Source: Maribacter arcticus (GTDB taxonomy: Bacteria > Bacteroidota > Bacteroidia > Flavobacteriales > Flavobacteriaceae). Taken from it: DNA of 64,000 nucleotides. The position numbers and the translations under genes were made by a program. A model generated the notes under the pieces. It was not told the DNA's origin. It was given only the letters and a program-made list of their open reading frames with translations, and did not search any database. The stretch is taken from assembly GCF_900167935.1 (NCBI RefSeq), contig NZ_FUYL01000002.1, positions 422,985 to 486,984 of the forward strand. Reading direction: 5' to 3'. This document shows positions 43,002 through 52,014 of the stretch, in pieces; position 1 is the stretch's first letter; each line of letters begins with the position of its first letter.

Positions 43002-45188
43002 TTAACTGTTCAAAACGGCCAAAACCCGTTCTGGGGTAAAGGGCAGGTGCCGTAGCCGTTTGCCCGTTAACCGTAAAAAGGCATTGGCAATGGCCCCCGC
43101 CACCATGGGGGTAGCGGTTTCACCCACGCCTTCCGGATGCTCCGCAGATGAGAGGATCACCGTTTCAATACTATCGGGTACCTCTTGCATACGCAGCAGT
43201 TGGTAGTCATTATAATTGCGTTGTTGTACCTGGCCATTCACCACCGTAATCTGTTCTTTGAGCACCGAGCTTATACCCATAATAACCCCACCTTCCATTT
43301 GGGCTTTTACATTATCCGGTTGTATGACGACCCCGGCATCTAAAGCGATCCAAAAACGGTGCACCTTGATCGTACCCGAGGTGCGGTCTACCGAAATTTC
43401 ACACACGCCCGTACCCAACGAACCATGCTCCACAAAGGCAACCCCCTTGGCGCGGCCTTCGGGTAATGGGGCGTTCCAATCCGAGATTTCGGCCACCTTT
43501 TCCAGTGTTGCCAAGGCCCTGGTGGCGTTGACCATCAGTTTTCTGCGTAGGGCAATAGGGTCTACCCCTTGATTATGGGCCACCTCGTCTAACATGGCCT
43601 CAATCGCAAATTTATTAGGCCCATGCCCTACCGAACGCCAGTGTTTTAGGCGTACGCCATGGGAGGCCTCGCGCCATTCTACCCATTGGTTGGGTATCGC
43701 ATAATGGTCGTTACCTGCGCCACTGGCCACCAAATTACCACCATCGCCTACCACACAATGGGAGAAACCGGTGAGGGTACCCTGGGCATCTGTACTTACT
43801 TTTAGCCGTTGCAGGGTCAAGGGTCTGAAGCAGCCATAGGTTACATCATCTTCGCGTGTCCACACCAATTTCACCGGTTGTGGTGCCATGGCCTGGGCCA
43901 AGCTGCCACATTCCACCACAAAATCGTTCATGCTCCGCCGTCCAAAGCCGCCGCCCAAATACTGGAGGTTTACCTTGACCGCCTCATGGGGAATGCCCAA
44001 AAGACCGGGAATACCTAATTTGGTATCCGGACCTTGCTGGCTGCCCACCCAGACTTCGGCACTCTGCCCATCTTGGGCCACCTGCACTATGGCATTGAGG
44101 GGTTCCATTTGGGCATGGTACACATAGTCGTTCTTAAAATCTGCCTCGTAGGTTTTGGCCGCCGTGCGCCATGCACGGTCCACATCACCCAATTCGTTAA
44201 CGGTCTTACCCTTTTCGGGGGCACTGGCCATCTTAGCATAGGTAGGGTAGATCTCCTGAGAGTTGAATCCCTTGGCCTGGGCATCGCCCCATTGGATAGC
44301 AAGGGCCTTTTTGGCGCTCAAGGCGGCCTCCAAGGTGTTGGCCACCACGCCAATGGCATAGTCAAAGGGCACCACTTTAAGCACTCCTTCCATGGCTAGG
44401 ATGTCTTCTTCATTGGTTAAGGTGGGTGTTGCTCCGTGCAGGGCGCCCCGTTCTAAAACACCATAGACCATATCGGGCAAACGAAGATCAATGGCAAAGA
44501 GGGCACTGCCATCCACTTTTTCGGGGATTTCCGTTCGGGGAATCTGGCTGCCAATCAGTCGAAAATCTTTGGGGTCTTTTAATCCAGATTCGCTAAAATC
44601 GGGCAGGGTTTCAGGCATGGCCAAATAGGCCACCAAGGCGCCATAGCCTATTTTTTTATCGCTTTTTTCATGGATGACCTCACTTGGGCCCGTACTCAAT
44701 TCAGTAATGGGCACCTGCCAATGGGCCGCTGCGGAATGCAATAGCACATAACGGGCCTGTGCTCCTGCTTTTCGCATGACGGAGTAGTAGCTATTGGTGG
44801 TACGGCTGCCCACGGTGAACATGAGCTTGGTACCGGGTTGCCAGCCTGGGGAGCCATAGATGTCCGCCTCCTGTGGAGAAAATTCCACATGCACTTTAGA
44901 CCAGTCCGCATCCATTTCTTCGGCAAAGACCAAGGGCAGGGACGTCATAGATCCCTGGCCCATTTCGGCCGCGGGATTGTAGATGGTGATTTGGCCGTCT
45001 TCGGTAATGCGCACCCAAGCGGTGACGTCATGTTTTGTGAGTTGGCGCTCAACCCCTTTGGAGTCGGTACAGGACAGTATATTGGGCAAAAGGCCGGAAG
45101 CCGTAATAAAAAGGGCCACGCCCCCTGAGGATTTTAAGAACTGCCTGCGGCCCATGGGGGATATCGTTTTGGTGCTTGTGTTTTTCAT
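43002..45188 (-). CDS. Xanthine dehydrogenase-family molybdopterin-binding subunit
   Basis: From the ATG at 45188 the protein has about 728 residues. It starts with a Tat signal (MGRRQFLKSSGGVALFITA), so it is exported folded. Two large Moco domains follow, with IYNPAAEMGQGSMTSLPLVF, YLGGGFGRRS and, near the end, EGVGETATPMVAGAIANAF, which carries the catalytic Glu of this family. With the 2Fe-2S subunit upstream it forms a two-subunit IorAB-like aldehyde or N-heterocycle oxidase. The substrate is unknown. The region is much richer in G+C than its neighbours. Confidence 0.9.
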   Translation of the reverse strand: MKNTSTKTISPMGRRQFLKSSGGVALFITASGLLPNILSCTDSKGVERQLTKHDVTAWVRITEDGQITIYNPAAEMGQGSMTSLPLVFAEEMDADWSKVHVEFSPQEADIYGSPGWQPGTKLMFTVGSRTTNSYYSVMRKAGAQARYVLLHSAAAHWQVPITELSTGPSEVIHEKSDKKIGYGALVAYLAMPETLPDFSESGLKDPKDFRLIGSQIPRTEIPEKVDGSALFAIDLRLPDMVYGVLERGALHGATPTLTNEEDILAMEGVLKVVPFDYAIGVVANTLEAALSAKKALAIQWGDAQAKGFNSQEIYPTYAKMASAPEKGKTVNELGDVDRAWRTAAKTYEADFKNDYVYHAQMEPLNAIVQVAQDGQSAEVWVGSQQGPDTKLGIPGLLGIPHEAVKVNLQYLGGGFGRRSMNDFVVECGSLAQAMAPQPVKLVWTREDDVTYGCFRPLTLQRLKVSTDAQGTLTGFSHCVVGDGGNLVASGAGNDHYAIPNQWVEWREASHGVRLKHWRSVGHGPNKFAIEAMLDEVAHNQGVDPIALRRKLMVNATRALATLEKVAEISDWNAPLPEGRAKGVAFVEHGSLGTGVCEISVDRTSGTIKVHRFWIALDAGVVIQPDNVKAQMEGGVIMGISSVLKEQITVVNGQVQQRNYNDYQLLRMQEVPDSIETVILSSAEHPEGVGETATPMVAGAIANAFLRLTGKRLRHLPFTPERVLAVLNS

Positions 45189-45192
45189 GGCC

Positions 45193-45672
45193 TTAGGAGG
45201 TTTTGGAGGTTTGTTCTTTGGCCATTTCAATGGCTTTTAGGATACGTAAATAGGTGCCACAACGGCACAGCACGCCGTTCATATAGCTTTTGATTTCTTC
45301 CCGTGAGGGATTTGGATTTGTTTCTAACAGCGCAGCCGCTTGCATGATCTGACCAGACTGGCAGTAGCCACATTGGGGGGCCTGTGCGGTAATCCATGCC
45401 TGTTGCACCGGATGGTCGCCCTTTTCCGAAAGTCCTTCAATGGTCTTGATCTGTTGCCCCTTGGCCATCGTATCTACCTGAAGGATGCAGGCCCTCACAG
45501 GATTGCCATCAACATGGATGGTACACGTGCCGCACTGTGCAATACCACAGCCGTATTTGGTTCCGGTGAGGCCCAGATGTTCCCGTAGCACCCAGAGCAA
45601 AGAGGTGCCCGGGGCCACATCAACCTCATGCGAGGTTCCGTTGATGTTCAGTGAATACGTAGCCATAATCAT
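45193..45672 (-). CDS. (2Fe-2S) subunit of the molybdenum hydroxylase
   Basis: The 159-residue protein has the plant-type ferredoxin motif KYGCGIAQCGTCTIHVDG and the second cluster domain with APQCGYCQSGQIMQAAALL and NGVLCRCGTYLRILKAI. It delivers electrons from the Moco subunit to an acceptor, probably a cytochrome, because no FAD subunit is encoded beside it. Its stop lies about 4 bases before the start of the large subunit gene. The start may be the ATG at 45672 or 45666. Confidence 0.95.
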   Translation of the reverse strand: MIMATYSLNINGTSHEVDVAPGTSLLWVLREHLGLTGTKYGCGIAQCGTCTIHVDGNPVRACILQVDTMAKGQQIKTIEGLSEKGDHPVQQAWITAQAPQCGYCQSGQIMQAAALLETNPNPSREEIKSYMNGVLCRCGTYLRILKAIEMAKEQTSKTS

Positions 45673-45756
45673 CTAGTTTCCGTGAAGTTAGCAAAAAAGA
45701 AGAAACGATGCCATCTGGGAATAAAATGGTTTTTTTAAAGGGGAGGAAACAAAAAC

Positions 45757-45867
45757 CGTCAGTTCGAGTGAATTTTTGAGGGACTAGAAAATTAGTATCG
45801 AGAAGCTCACGTTTACCAAAGCGTTCTCGATACAACGTCACTTTCAGGACGCCACTCGAACTGACAC
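45757..45867. repeat. Intergenic palindromic repeat, copy D
   Basis: CGTCAGTTCGAGTGAATTT, TATCGAGAAGCTCACGT, GTTCTCGATACAACGTCAC and CACTCGAACTGACACT form a near-complete inverted unit. It shares about 50 nearly identical bases with copy A. Confidence 0.8.
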
Positions 45868-45909
45868 TACGTTGTCTAAACCTATTATAACACAATTTAC
45901 TTACCGTGG

Positions 45910-46136
45910 TTACGGGTTTCCGTAAGGTAAATACCAGTAGTCTGTTTAGATTTAATTTTCATTCGTTAAAAAGTAGGTAAGAATTTTCTTTTCCCCTGCT
46001 TTTTTTAAATTTCGCTATTCCTTTTACCCCACCAAAACCTGAAATTCTAGTCGTTGAAATTTTGAAGTCACAAAAAATGTAGCGTTAATTTACCTTGTAA
46101 GTAAAACCTATAAAAAACACTTACGGAAACCCGTAA
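45910..46136. promoter_or_regulatory. Pair of 17-bp inverted repeats upstream of the BREX operon
   Basis: TTACGGGTTTCCGTAAG at 45910-45926 recurs as its exact reverse complement at 46120-46136. Each copy is itself a hairpin (TACGG, GTTT, CCGTA). They lie 159 and 369 bases before the WYL regulator gene in an AT-rich gap of about 390 bases without ORFs. They could be operators of that regulator or ends of the island. Both readings are inference. Confidence 0.5.
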
Positions 46137-46294
46137 AAGCAATCAATTAAAAGCATCTAAATTGCATGAAGTTGATATTAATAAATAGTGTAAATGCTAT
46201 TTATAATTTAAGCGGAAAAAAAATTAGCGTAAACAGGCAATTATATGTGTAGTTATTCTGCACATATTCTTTAATTTAGTTACAAATAGGTAAT

Positions 46295-47296
46295 ATGCCA
46301 ATAAATAAAAATGCTCTCATTCGATACCAAGCACTTGACAGATGCTTCTCTAACCCTGGTCGTCGTTATGATATTAATGCATTATTGGAAATATGTAACG
46401 AGGCTCTTTTTGAGTATAATCCAGGTGCAACTGGTATAAAAAAAAGGCAGTTATATGAAGATATTAGGTTCATGGAATCTAGCCAAGGGTATTCAATAGA
46501 ATTAGAGAAGTTAAAAGAAGGAAGAAGGACATTTTACAAATATTTGGATTCTAGTTTCTCCATCACTAAGAATCCTATCAACGAACTAGAAGCTGAACAG
46601 TTAAAATCGGCAATGATGGTATTGACTCGCTTTAAGGGGATGCCGCAGTTCGAATGGGTAAATGAATTATTACCTAAGTTAGACCAAACCTTTCTTTTAA
46701 AGGATAGGGAGAATCATATTATGGCTTTTGAAAACAATCCTTTTTTAAAAGGGCTTGAATTTTTAAACCCGATTTTTAATGCCATTAGTCATAAGAAATG
46801 TATAGAAATTAGTTACCAACCTTTTGGCAAGCAGGAATTTACCACCAACTTTTTTCCATACCATCTTAAGCAATTTAATTCGCGATGGTTTCTTTTTGGC
46901 CAAAATCCTAATTATGAATCATTAACAAATTATCCACTAGATAGAATTAACATGGTTAATGAAATTGACATTCCTTTTTCAGAAACTGAAATTGATTTTG
47001 AAGAGTACTTTGAAGATGTTATAGGGGTTACGCTAAATGAAGGTCAACCAGAGATTATTGAACTAAAAGTTAACAGTAAATTATGGCCATATATAGAAAC
47101 CAAGCCACTTCATGGATCTCAAAAAATAAAACAGAGAGATGAAAACTTTGTTTTTATAACATTACATGTCATTCCAAACTTTGAATTGGAAAAACTTATT
47201 CTTTCTTTTGGTGAAGATATAATCGTCTATTCCCCCACCCATTTTCAAGACACTATTAAATGTAGATTACAAAAGAACCTTAATGCGTATGACTAA
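46295..47296 (+). CDS. WYL-domain transcriptional regulator (BrxR-like)
   Basis: The 333-residue protein has an N-terminal winged-helix region (LIRYQALDRCFSNPGRRYDI and KRQLYEDIRFMESSQGYSI), a WYL domain (CIEISYQPFGKQEFTTNFFP, HLKQFNSRWFLFG) and a C-terminal WCX-like extension. This architecture is the same as BrxR, the repressor that often heads BREX islands. It is the first gene of the defence island, with two inverted repeats upstream. WYL regulators bind a ligand such as a nucleotide or nucleic acid, which may relieve repression on infection (inference from the family). Confidence 0.8.
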   Translation: MPINKNALIRYQALDRCFSNPGRRYDINALLEICNEALFEYNPGATGIKKRQLYEDIRFMESSQGYSIELEKLKEGRRTFYKYLDSSFSITKNPINELEAEQLKSAMMVLTRFKGMPQFEWVNELLPKLDQTFLLKDRENHIMAFENNPFLKGLEFLNPIFNAISHKKCIEISYQPFGKQEFTTNFFPYHLKQFNSRWFLFGQNPNYESLTNYPLDRINMVNEIDIPFSETEIDFEEYFEDVIGVTLNEGQPEIIELKVNSKLWPYIETKPLHGSQKIKQRDENFVFITLHVIPNFELEKLILSFGEDIIVYSPTHFQDTIKCRLQKNLNAYD

Positions 47297-47357
47297 TGCA
47301 GAAAGACTGCATACATATGATTTATGTTTGTCAAATAATCTTAAAAATAATAGTATT

Positions 47358-48608
47358 ATGAAAAATGTCTCACAAATTCAATGCCCAGAATGTAATCACC
47401 AATTTGATATAGAAAATGCCTTAAGTCATGACATTGAAGACAGGTTTAAAAAGGAGTATCAAGAAAAATTAGATGAAATAAAAACATCTTTTACGGAAAA
47501 GCGTAAGACTATTGAATTAGAAAAAATTAGATTAGAAAAATTAGCTGAAAATCAAAAAGAAGAAGTAGCTAGGCTTGCTTCTAAAAAAGTAGAAGAGCAG
47601 CTAAAACTACATTTATCAAAATTTGAAGAAGAAAATAAAATAGCTAATGAAAAGAATGCTGAAACAATTAGATTACAAAAAGAGGAGCTCTTAAAAGCTA
47701 GAAAGGAGAAGCTAGATTTTCAAGAAAAACTAAACAAGTTAAAAGAGCGAGAAGAGCAATTGGAATTGGAAGTCAAGGAAAAAATGCTAAAAGAAAAAAT
47801 TAAAATAAAAGAAGAAGTTCAAAAAGCTGAACAGCAAAAGCATTACTTAGAAATTAAACAACGCGATGAATTAGTGAATACCTTAAAAAGTCAGATGGAT
47901 GACATGAAACGAAAAGCAGAGCAAGGGTCTATGCAATCGCAAGGAGAAATATTAGAGTTAGAAATTGAGCGTTTATTACAGGAGTCCTTTCCAATTGATG
48001 ATATTATCGAAGTAAAAAAAGGAGTTAATGGAGCCGATTGTATGCAGATTGTTAAAAGTCAAAATGGCAAACAAGCAGGAATTATTGCTTTCGAATCTAA
48101 ACGTACTAAAACTTTTAGTGACCAGTGGATATCTAAATTAAAGGGTGATATGCGTTTACATAAGGCAGATGAGGGGGTTATTGTTACTGAAGTAATGCCA
48201 AAAGACATGACCAGCTTTGGAAAACGCGATGGAATATGGATTTGTAAATTTGAAGAGGTAGGGGCCCTAACCCATGTTCTAAGACATACGATGTTGAGGG
48301 TAAACGAGATTAAAATCTCCAATGAGGGAAAAGGAGAAAAGATGCAGGTGTTATACGATTACTTAATAAGTAATGAATTTAAGCAGCAAATGGAAGCTAT
48401 TGTTAACGGTTACGTTAATATGCGTAATCAAATAGATACAGAAAAGCGTTCTATGAAACGCCAATGGAAAGAACGGGAAAAGCAGTTAGACATGATTATT
48501 GATGGAGCTACGGACATGTACGGCTCTATCAAGGGTATAGCTGGAAATGCCATTCAGAATATAAGTGCTCTTGAACTTGAACCCGAAAATCAAACTTTAA
48601 TAGCTTAA
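47358..48608 (+). CDS. DUF2130 protein (PD-(D/E)xK-like predicted nuclease with coiled coil)
   Basis: I place the start at the ATG at 47358 (MKNVSQIQCPECNHQFDIEN), giving about 416 residues. An N-terminal CxxC zinc-type segment (only one pair visible) is followed by a long charged coiled coil (about residues 30-190). The DUF2130 core follows, with LEIERLLQESFPIDDIIEV, GADCMQIV and IIAFESKRTKTF. The D...ExK arrangement looks like a PD-(D/E)xK nuclease. It lies between the WYL regulator and brxA on the same strand. It is not a core BREX protein and may be an accessory effector. Confidence 0.75.
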   Translation: MKNVSQIQCPECNHQFDIENALSHDIEDRFKKEYQEKLDEIKTSFTEKRKTIELEKIRLEKLAENQKEEVARLASKKVEEQLKLHLSKFEEENKIANEKNAETIRLQKEELLKARKEKLDFQEKLNKLKEREEQLELEVKEKMLKEKIKIKEEVQKAEQQKHYLEIKQRDELVNTLKSQMDDMKRKAEQGSMQSQGEILELEIERLLQESFPIDDIIEVKKGVNGADCMQIVKSQNGKQAGIIAFESKRTKTFSDQWISKLKGDMRLHKADEGVIVTEVMPKDMTSFGKRDGIWICKFEEVGALTHVLRHTMLRVNEIKISNEGKGEKMQVLYDYLISNEFKQQMEAIVNGYVNMRNQIDTEKRSMKRQWKEREKQLDMIIDGATDMYGSIKGIAGNAIQNISALELEPENQTLIA

Positions 48609-48618
48609 AAAAGGAAAA

Positions 48619-49236
48619 TTGACTTACGAAACTAAAAAATACACCACTGGTTTTACAAGCGGCGCACTATTATATAAAGAGGCGATTTTTGCAGTTGACT
48701 CAATACAAGACGTTAAAGCATTTTTATTGGGTAAGGAAGGTTTAGATGCTGATATTTTACCGATCAATTCTGAAGGGTCGCGCAAACGAATTAAAATAGA
48801 ATTAGAGAAGAGATTACAAGCTTTAAATGATTATGAATTAATAGAATTATTTAAAATTCATGACGAGACTAATCGAAAATTAATTTTATTCTATGCTGCT
48901 TGCAAATTATATGCCCTATTAGCAGATTTTATGTTGGAGGTAGTGTTGTATAAATGGAACAATATTGATTTAGAAATATCGAATGATGATTTCCAAAATT
49001 TCCTTTACAAAAAAATGGCTTTACATGATGAACTACTAAAACTCTCGGAAATCTCAAGATATAAACTTAGTCAAGTTGCCCTTAAAATGTTAAAGCAATT
49101 AGGTATGATTGACAAAGGGCAATTAAAAAAGAAGGTTTTCAATGAATCGGTATTAAAAGCAATATTAAAAAACGGTGATACTTGGTTCTTAAAAACGTTA
49201 TTTCTCAAAGACCATGAACTTAAAGAACTTACATAA
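48619..49236 (+). CDS. brxA: BrxA (DUF1819) BREX protein
   Basis: The 205-residue protein starts with TYETKKYTTGFTSGALLYKE, typical of BrxA, and continues with LILFYAACKLYALLADFMLE and FLYKKMALHDELLKLSEIS. The only possible start in this frame is a TTG at 48619, since a TAG lies six codons upstream and no ATG comes before the conserved N-terminus. An AAGGA stretch lies just before it and may be a ribosome-binding site. BrxA is a small DNA-binding core protein of BREX type 1. It follows DUF2130 by 10 bases and precedes brxB by 3 bases. Confidence 0.92.
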   Translation: MTYETKKYTTGFTSGALLYKEAIFAVDSIQDVKAFLLGKEGLDADILPINSEGSRKRIKIELEKRLQALNDYELIELFKIHDETNRKLILFYAACKLYALLADFMLEVVLYKWNNIDLEISNDDFQNFLYKKMALHDELLKLSEISRYKLSQVALKMLKQLGMIDKGQLKKKVFNESVLKAILKNGDTWFLKTLFLKDHELKELT

Positions 49237-49239
49237 GCA

Positions 49240-49839
49240 ATGAATAGCGCAGATAAAATCTACGATTTACTCAGTGACAAAGGTTTTCAGGAGCCAAGAA
49301 CAGGGAATTTATTTTTCCCGGCATACATCTATACCTATAAACCTGAATTGGAGTATGAGGTTAGAGAACAAATTGCTCAGTTAATTAATAAATTAAAAAG
49401 GCCTAACCACTATTTAGATTGTTTGGTCATAAATATTTATGAAGAGCTTATCACCTATTTGAAAGCTGATTCTTTCTCCGGTTCTTCCATATTCGATTTA
49501 ATCATAGAAAAAGAAAAGGAAGATTATCAAGATGCTCTTAATTGGGTCCTAGATGAAGTAGATGAAGGATTTTACACACATTTCGAAAATAAGGTAAAAA
49601 ATCACTTTACAGATAAAAGTGAGAAAAGAGTTTTTCTAATAATTTATGGGTTTGGAACTGTATTTCCCTATTTAAGAGCTTCAGATTTTTTAAAGAAAAC
49701 AGAAAGACTTATCAAGGAATTTAAGGTAATTGTATTTTATCCGGGGAAGTATGAAGATTCTAACTATAGCTTATTTAATGAACTAAATGATGATAATTTG
49801 TACCGTGCAAATCATTTGAACAACCAACTAGGTGAATAA
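49240..49839 (+). CDS. brxB: BrxB (DUF1788) BREX protein
   Basis: The 199-residue protein contains PRTGNLFFPAYIYTYKPE, LKRPNHYLDCLVINIYEELI and, near the end, RVFLIIYGFGTVFPYLRASD and VIVFYPGKYEDSNYSLF, the diagnostic blocks of DUF1788/BrxB. It is a core protein of BREX type 1, needed for defence and methylation. It starts three bases after the brxA stop and ends nine bases before brxC, so the four genes form one transcription unit. Confidence 0.93.
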   Translation: MNSADKIYDLLSDKGFQEPRTGNLFFPAYIYTYKPELEYEVREQIAQLINKLKRPNHYLDCLVINIYEELITYLKADSFSGSSIFDLIIEKEKEDYQDALNWVLDEVDEGFYTHFENKVKNHFTDKSEKRVFLIIYGFGTVFPYLRASDFLKKTERLIKEFKVIVFYPGKYEDSNYSLFNELNDDNLYRANHLNNQLGE

Positions 49840-49848
49840 TAAAATAAT

Positions 49849-52014
49849 ATGACTATGAGCATTGAAACGCTATACGATAAAGATATTACTAGAAGAATAA
49901 ATCCTGCCGTTGTAGTAAGTGAGATGGAGGAATATTACATTGATCAAGAAATTAATGAGTATGAATTCACTCAAGGCATCACCAAAAATGTGTATAAATT
50001 CTTAAGCGCCGTTGCAAGCAAAAAAGAAGGTAAAACAGGAGTTTGGATTAGCGGGTATTATGGCAGTGGTAAATCTCACTTTATAAAATATTTATTCTAC
50101 TGTCTTAACAAGAAATTTAAGGACCAGGCACTTAAACGATTTGAAGATTCAATAAAATTATTAGACCCATTAGATGAACCGAGCTTAGCACAAGTTGAGA
50201 GTCTAAAAAGGTCTTTAAATGGTTTGGATATTGATGAAATCATGTTCAATATTGATGCCGTAGCCGACAATAAAGATGAGAAGGAAAGGATTACACGAGT
50301 ACTTTTCAAAAAACTAAATGAATTTAGGGGTTATAACAATACCAATATAGCTTTAGCATTATATCTAGAAAAACCCTTAGACGAAAAAGGACAGTTTCAA
50401 GCCTTCAAAGAAAAGATAAAAGCTTCTTTTAATGAAAATTGGGATGGAAATCAAATTCGTTTTATCAGAAGGTACTTGGACAAGGTAATAGAAATTGCCA
50501 AGGAGTTTGATGCAGATATTGATAAAGAATCTATAAAGGCGAGTATTTTAGATACAAACCAAGATTATACCATTGAGGCTTTCATTAAAGAAATTCAGGA
50601 ATACCTTTCAACAAAAAACGAGAATTATAGATTGTTATTTTTGTTGGATGAGGTTTCTCAGTACATAGGTTCTAACACAGCCTTATTATTAAACTTGCAA
50701 ACTATTGTAGAGGAGATAGGAACACAAATTGGAACACAGGTTTGGATTGTTTGTACTGCCCAACAAGATTTGTCGAACTTAATCAACAACACAGATAATA
50801 AAGGAGAAGACTTTGGTAAGATTTTAGGTCGTTTTGAAACTGTGATTTCGTTAGAAAGCCAGGATGCAGCCTACATTACAAAAAAAAGGATTCTGTCAAA
50901 AAAATCTGAAGGCATAGGTTATTTAAATGAGTACTACAAAGATTATAAAGGCGCCATAGAAAACCAGTTTGTGTTTGACCATGATTTATATGAAAATTAT
51001 TCAGATAAAGAAGATTTTATTCTTACCTATCCTTTTGTACCATATCAATTTCGTTTAGTCTCTGATGTTTTTGAATCTTTTAGCAACGTTGGTTACGTGG
51101 GTGAAGGGGTTAAAAATACGGAGCGTGCTATTTTAGGAATCACTCACTTTACGGCGAACTTATGTAAAGATGAAACTCTTGGGTATTTTGTACCATTTGA
51201 TCTTTTTTTTAACGAACAGTTAGAAAAGAACCTTACTCACCATGCCAGAGGCATTTTAGATAAGGCTTACCATATTGAAGATGTCAAGACCAATCCTTTT
51301 GCTCGTCGAGTTGTCAATGTATTGTTTATGGTATCAAACTTAGGTGATGTGCAAAGCATTAATTTTCCGGCAACTATTGAAAATATCGCATTGCTTATAA
51401 TGGATGCCGTGGACACTCCAAAAATGGAAATGCAGAAAAAAGTTGATTCTGTATTAAATGTTTTGGTTTCCAAAAATATCATACAAGTAGCGGAAGGTAA
51501 ATATCGTTTTTTGAAAGAGGACGAAATTGAAGTGGCTCAATTAATTAAAAACTCACCTATTACCAATGAGGATCGTCTAACCTATCTCTATGACGATGTT
51601 ATACAAAAAGTTGTTAAGCCAAACCCAAATATCTCATACGGAAATAGAAATTTCAAAATTGCCTTAAAAATAGATGACAAAGAAATTGGGGCAAGAGGAG
51701 ATTTCAACCTTAAGTTCTCTATTTACGACTCTACTGAGCTTGACCACCTAGCTCATGCTACTTCCTCTCAAGATATGATTGTTGGTATTCACGATTGGTT
51801 TAAGCACGATAAGGACCTTGCTACAAAAGTGTCTGACTATGTGAGAACTCAAAAATTTATTAGCCGCAATTTTTCAGCCGCTACGGGATCAAGATCTGAA
51901 ACTTTAGGGAAACCAATAAACTACTGCTTAAGGAAATTAAGTTACGTTTCGAGAAAAAATTTATGGAAACTGCTTTTATTTCCAGTAATCAAGTCATCCC
52001 AGCCAATGACATAA
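49849..52014 (+). CDS. brxC: BrxC/PglY ATPase, N-terminal part of a frameshifted gene
   Basis: The first frame encodes 721 residues. It carries the Walker A loop GYYGSGKSHFIK (about residues 69-80), Walker B in RLLFLLDEVSQYIG and the LILTYPFVPYQF block of BrxC. After SRSETLGK (about 51912) the frame reads unrelated residues (PINYCLRKLSYVSRKN) and stops at 52012. The neighbouring -1 frame continues the natural sequence without a gap. A single missing A in GGGAAAACC (here GGGAAACC at 51907) would explain it. Intact BrxC has about 1,200 residues, the sum of both parts. It is the large AAA-like ATPase of the BREX complex. Confidence 0.9.
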   Translation: MTMSIETLYDKDITRRINPAVVVSEMEEYYIDQEINEYEFTQGITKNVYKFLSAVASKKEGKTGVWISGYYGSGKSHFIKYLFYCLNKKFKDQALKRFEDSIKLLDPLDEPSLAQVESLKRSLNGLDIDEIMFNIDAVADNKDEKERITRVLFKKLNEFRGYNNTNIALALYLEKPLDEKGQFQAFKEKIKASFNENWDGNQIRFIRRYLDKVIEIAKEFDADIDKESIKASILDTNQDYTIEAFIKEIQEYLSTKNENYRLLFLLDEVSQYIGSNTALLLNLQTIVEEIGTQIGTQVWIVCTAQQDLSNLINNTDNKGEDFGKILGRFETVISLESQDAAYITKKRILSKKSEGIGYLNEYYKDYKGAIENQFVFDHDLYENYSDKEDFILTYPFVPYQFRLVSDVFESFSNVGYVGEGVKNTERAILGITHFTANLCKDETLGYFVPFDLFFNEQLEKNLTHHARGILDKAYHIEDVKTNPFARRVVNVLFMVSNLGDVQSINFPATIENIALLIMDAVDTPKMEMQKKVDSVLNVLVSKNIIQVAEGKYRFLKEDEIEVAQLIKNSPITNEDRLTYLYDDVIQKVVKPNPNISYGNRNFKIALKIDDKEIGARGDFNLKFSIYDSTELDHLAHATSSQDMIVGIHDWFKHDKDLATKVSDYVRTQKFISRNFSAATGSRSETLGKPINYCLRKLSYVSRKNLWKLLLFPVIKSSQPMT

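Noticed and set aside
45626-45895. Minus-strand ORF of 89 codons upstream of the 2Fe-2S gene
   Set aside because: Most of it is a translation of the intergenic palindromic repeat (copy D) and overlaps the 5' end of the real gene.
51907-51913. GGGAAAC as a programmed -1 slippery heptamer in brxC
   Set aside because: It is in the wrong phase of the first frame (codons GGG AAA) for simultaneous slippage, so a missing base explains the shift better.
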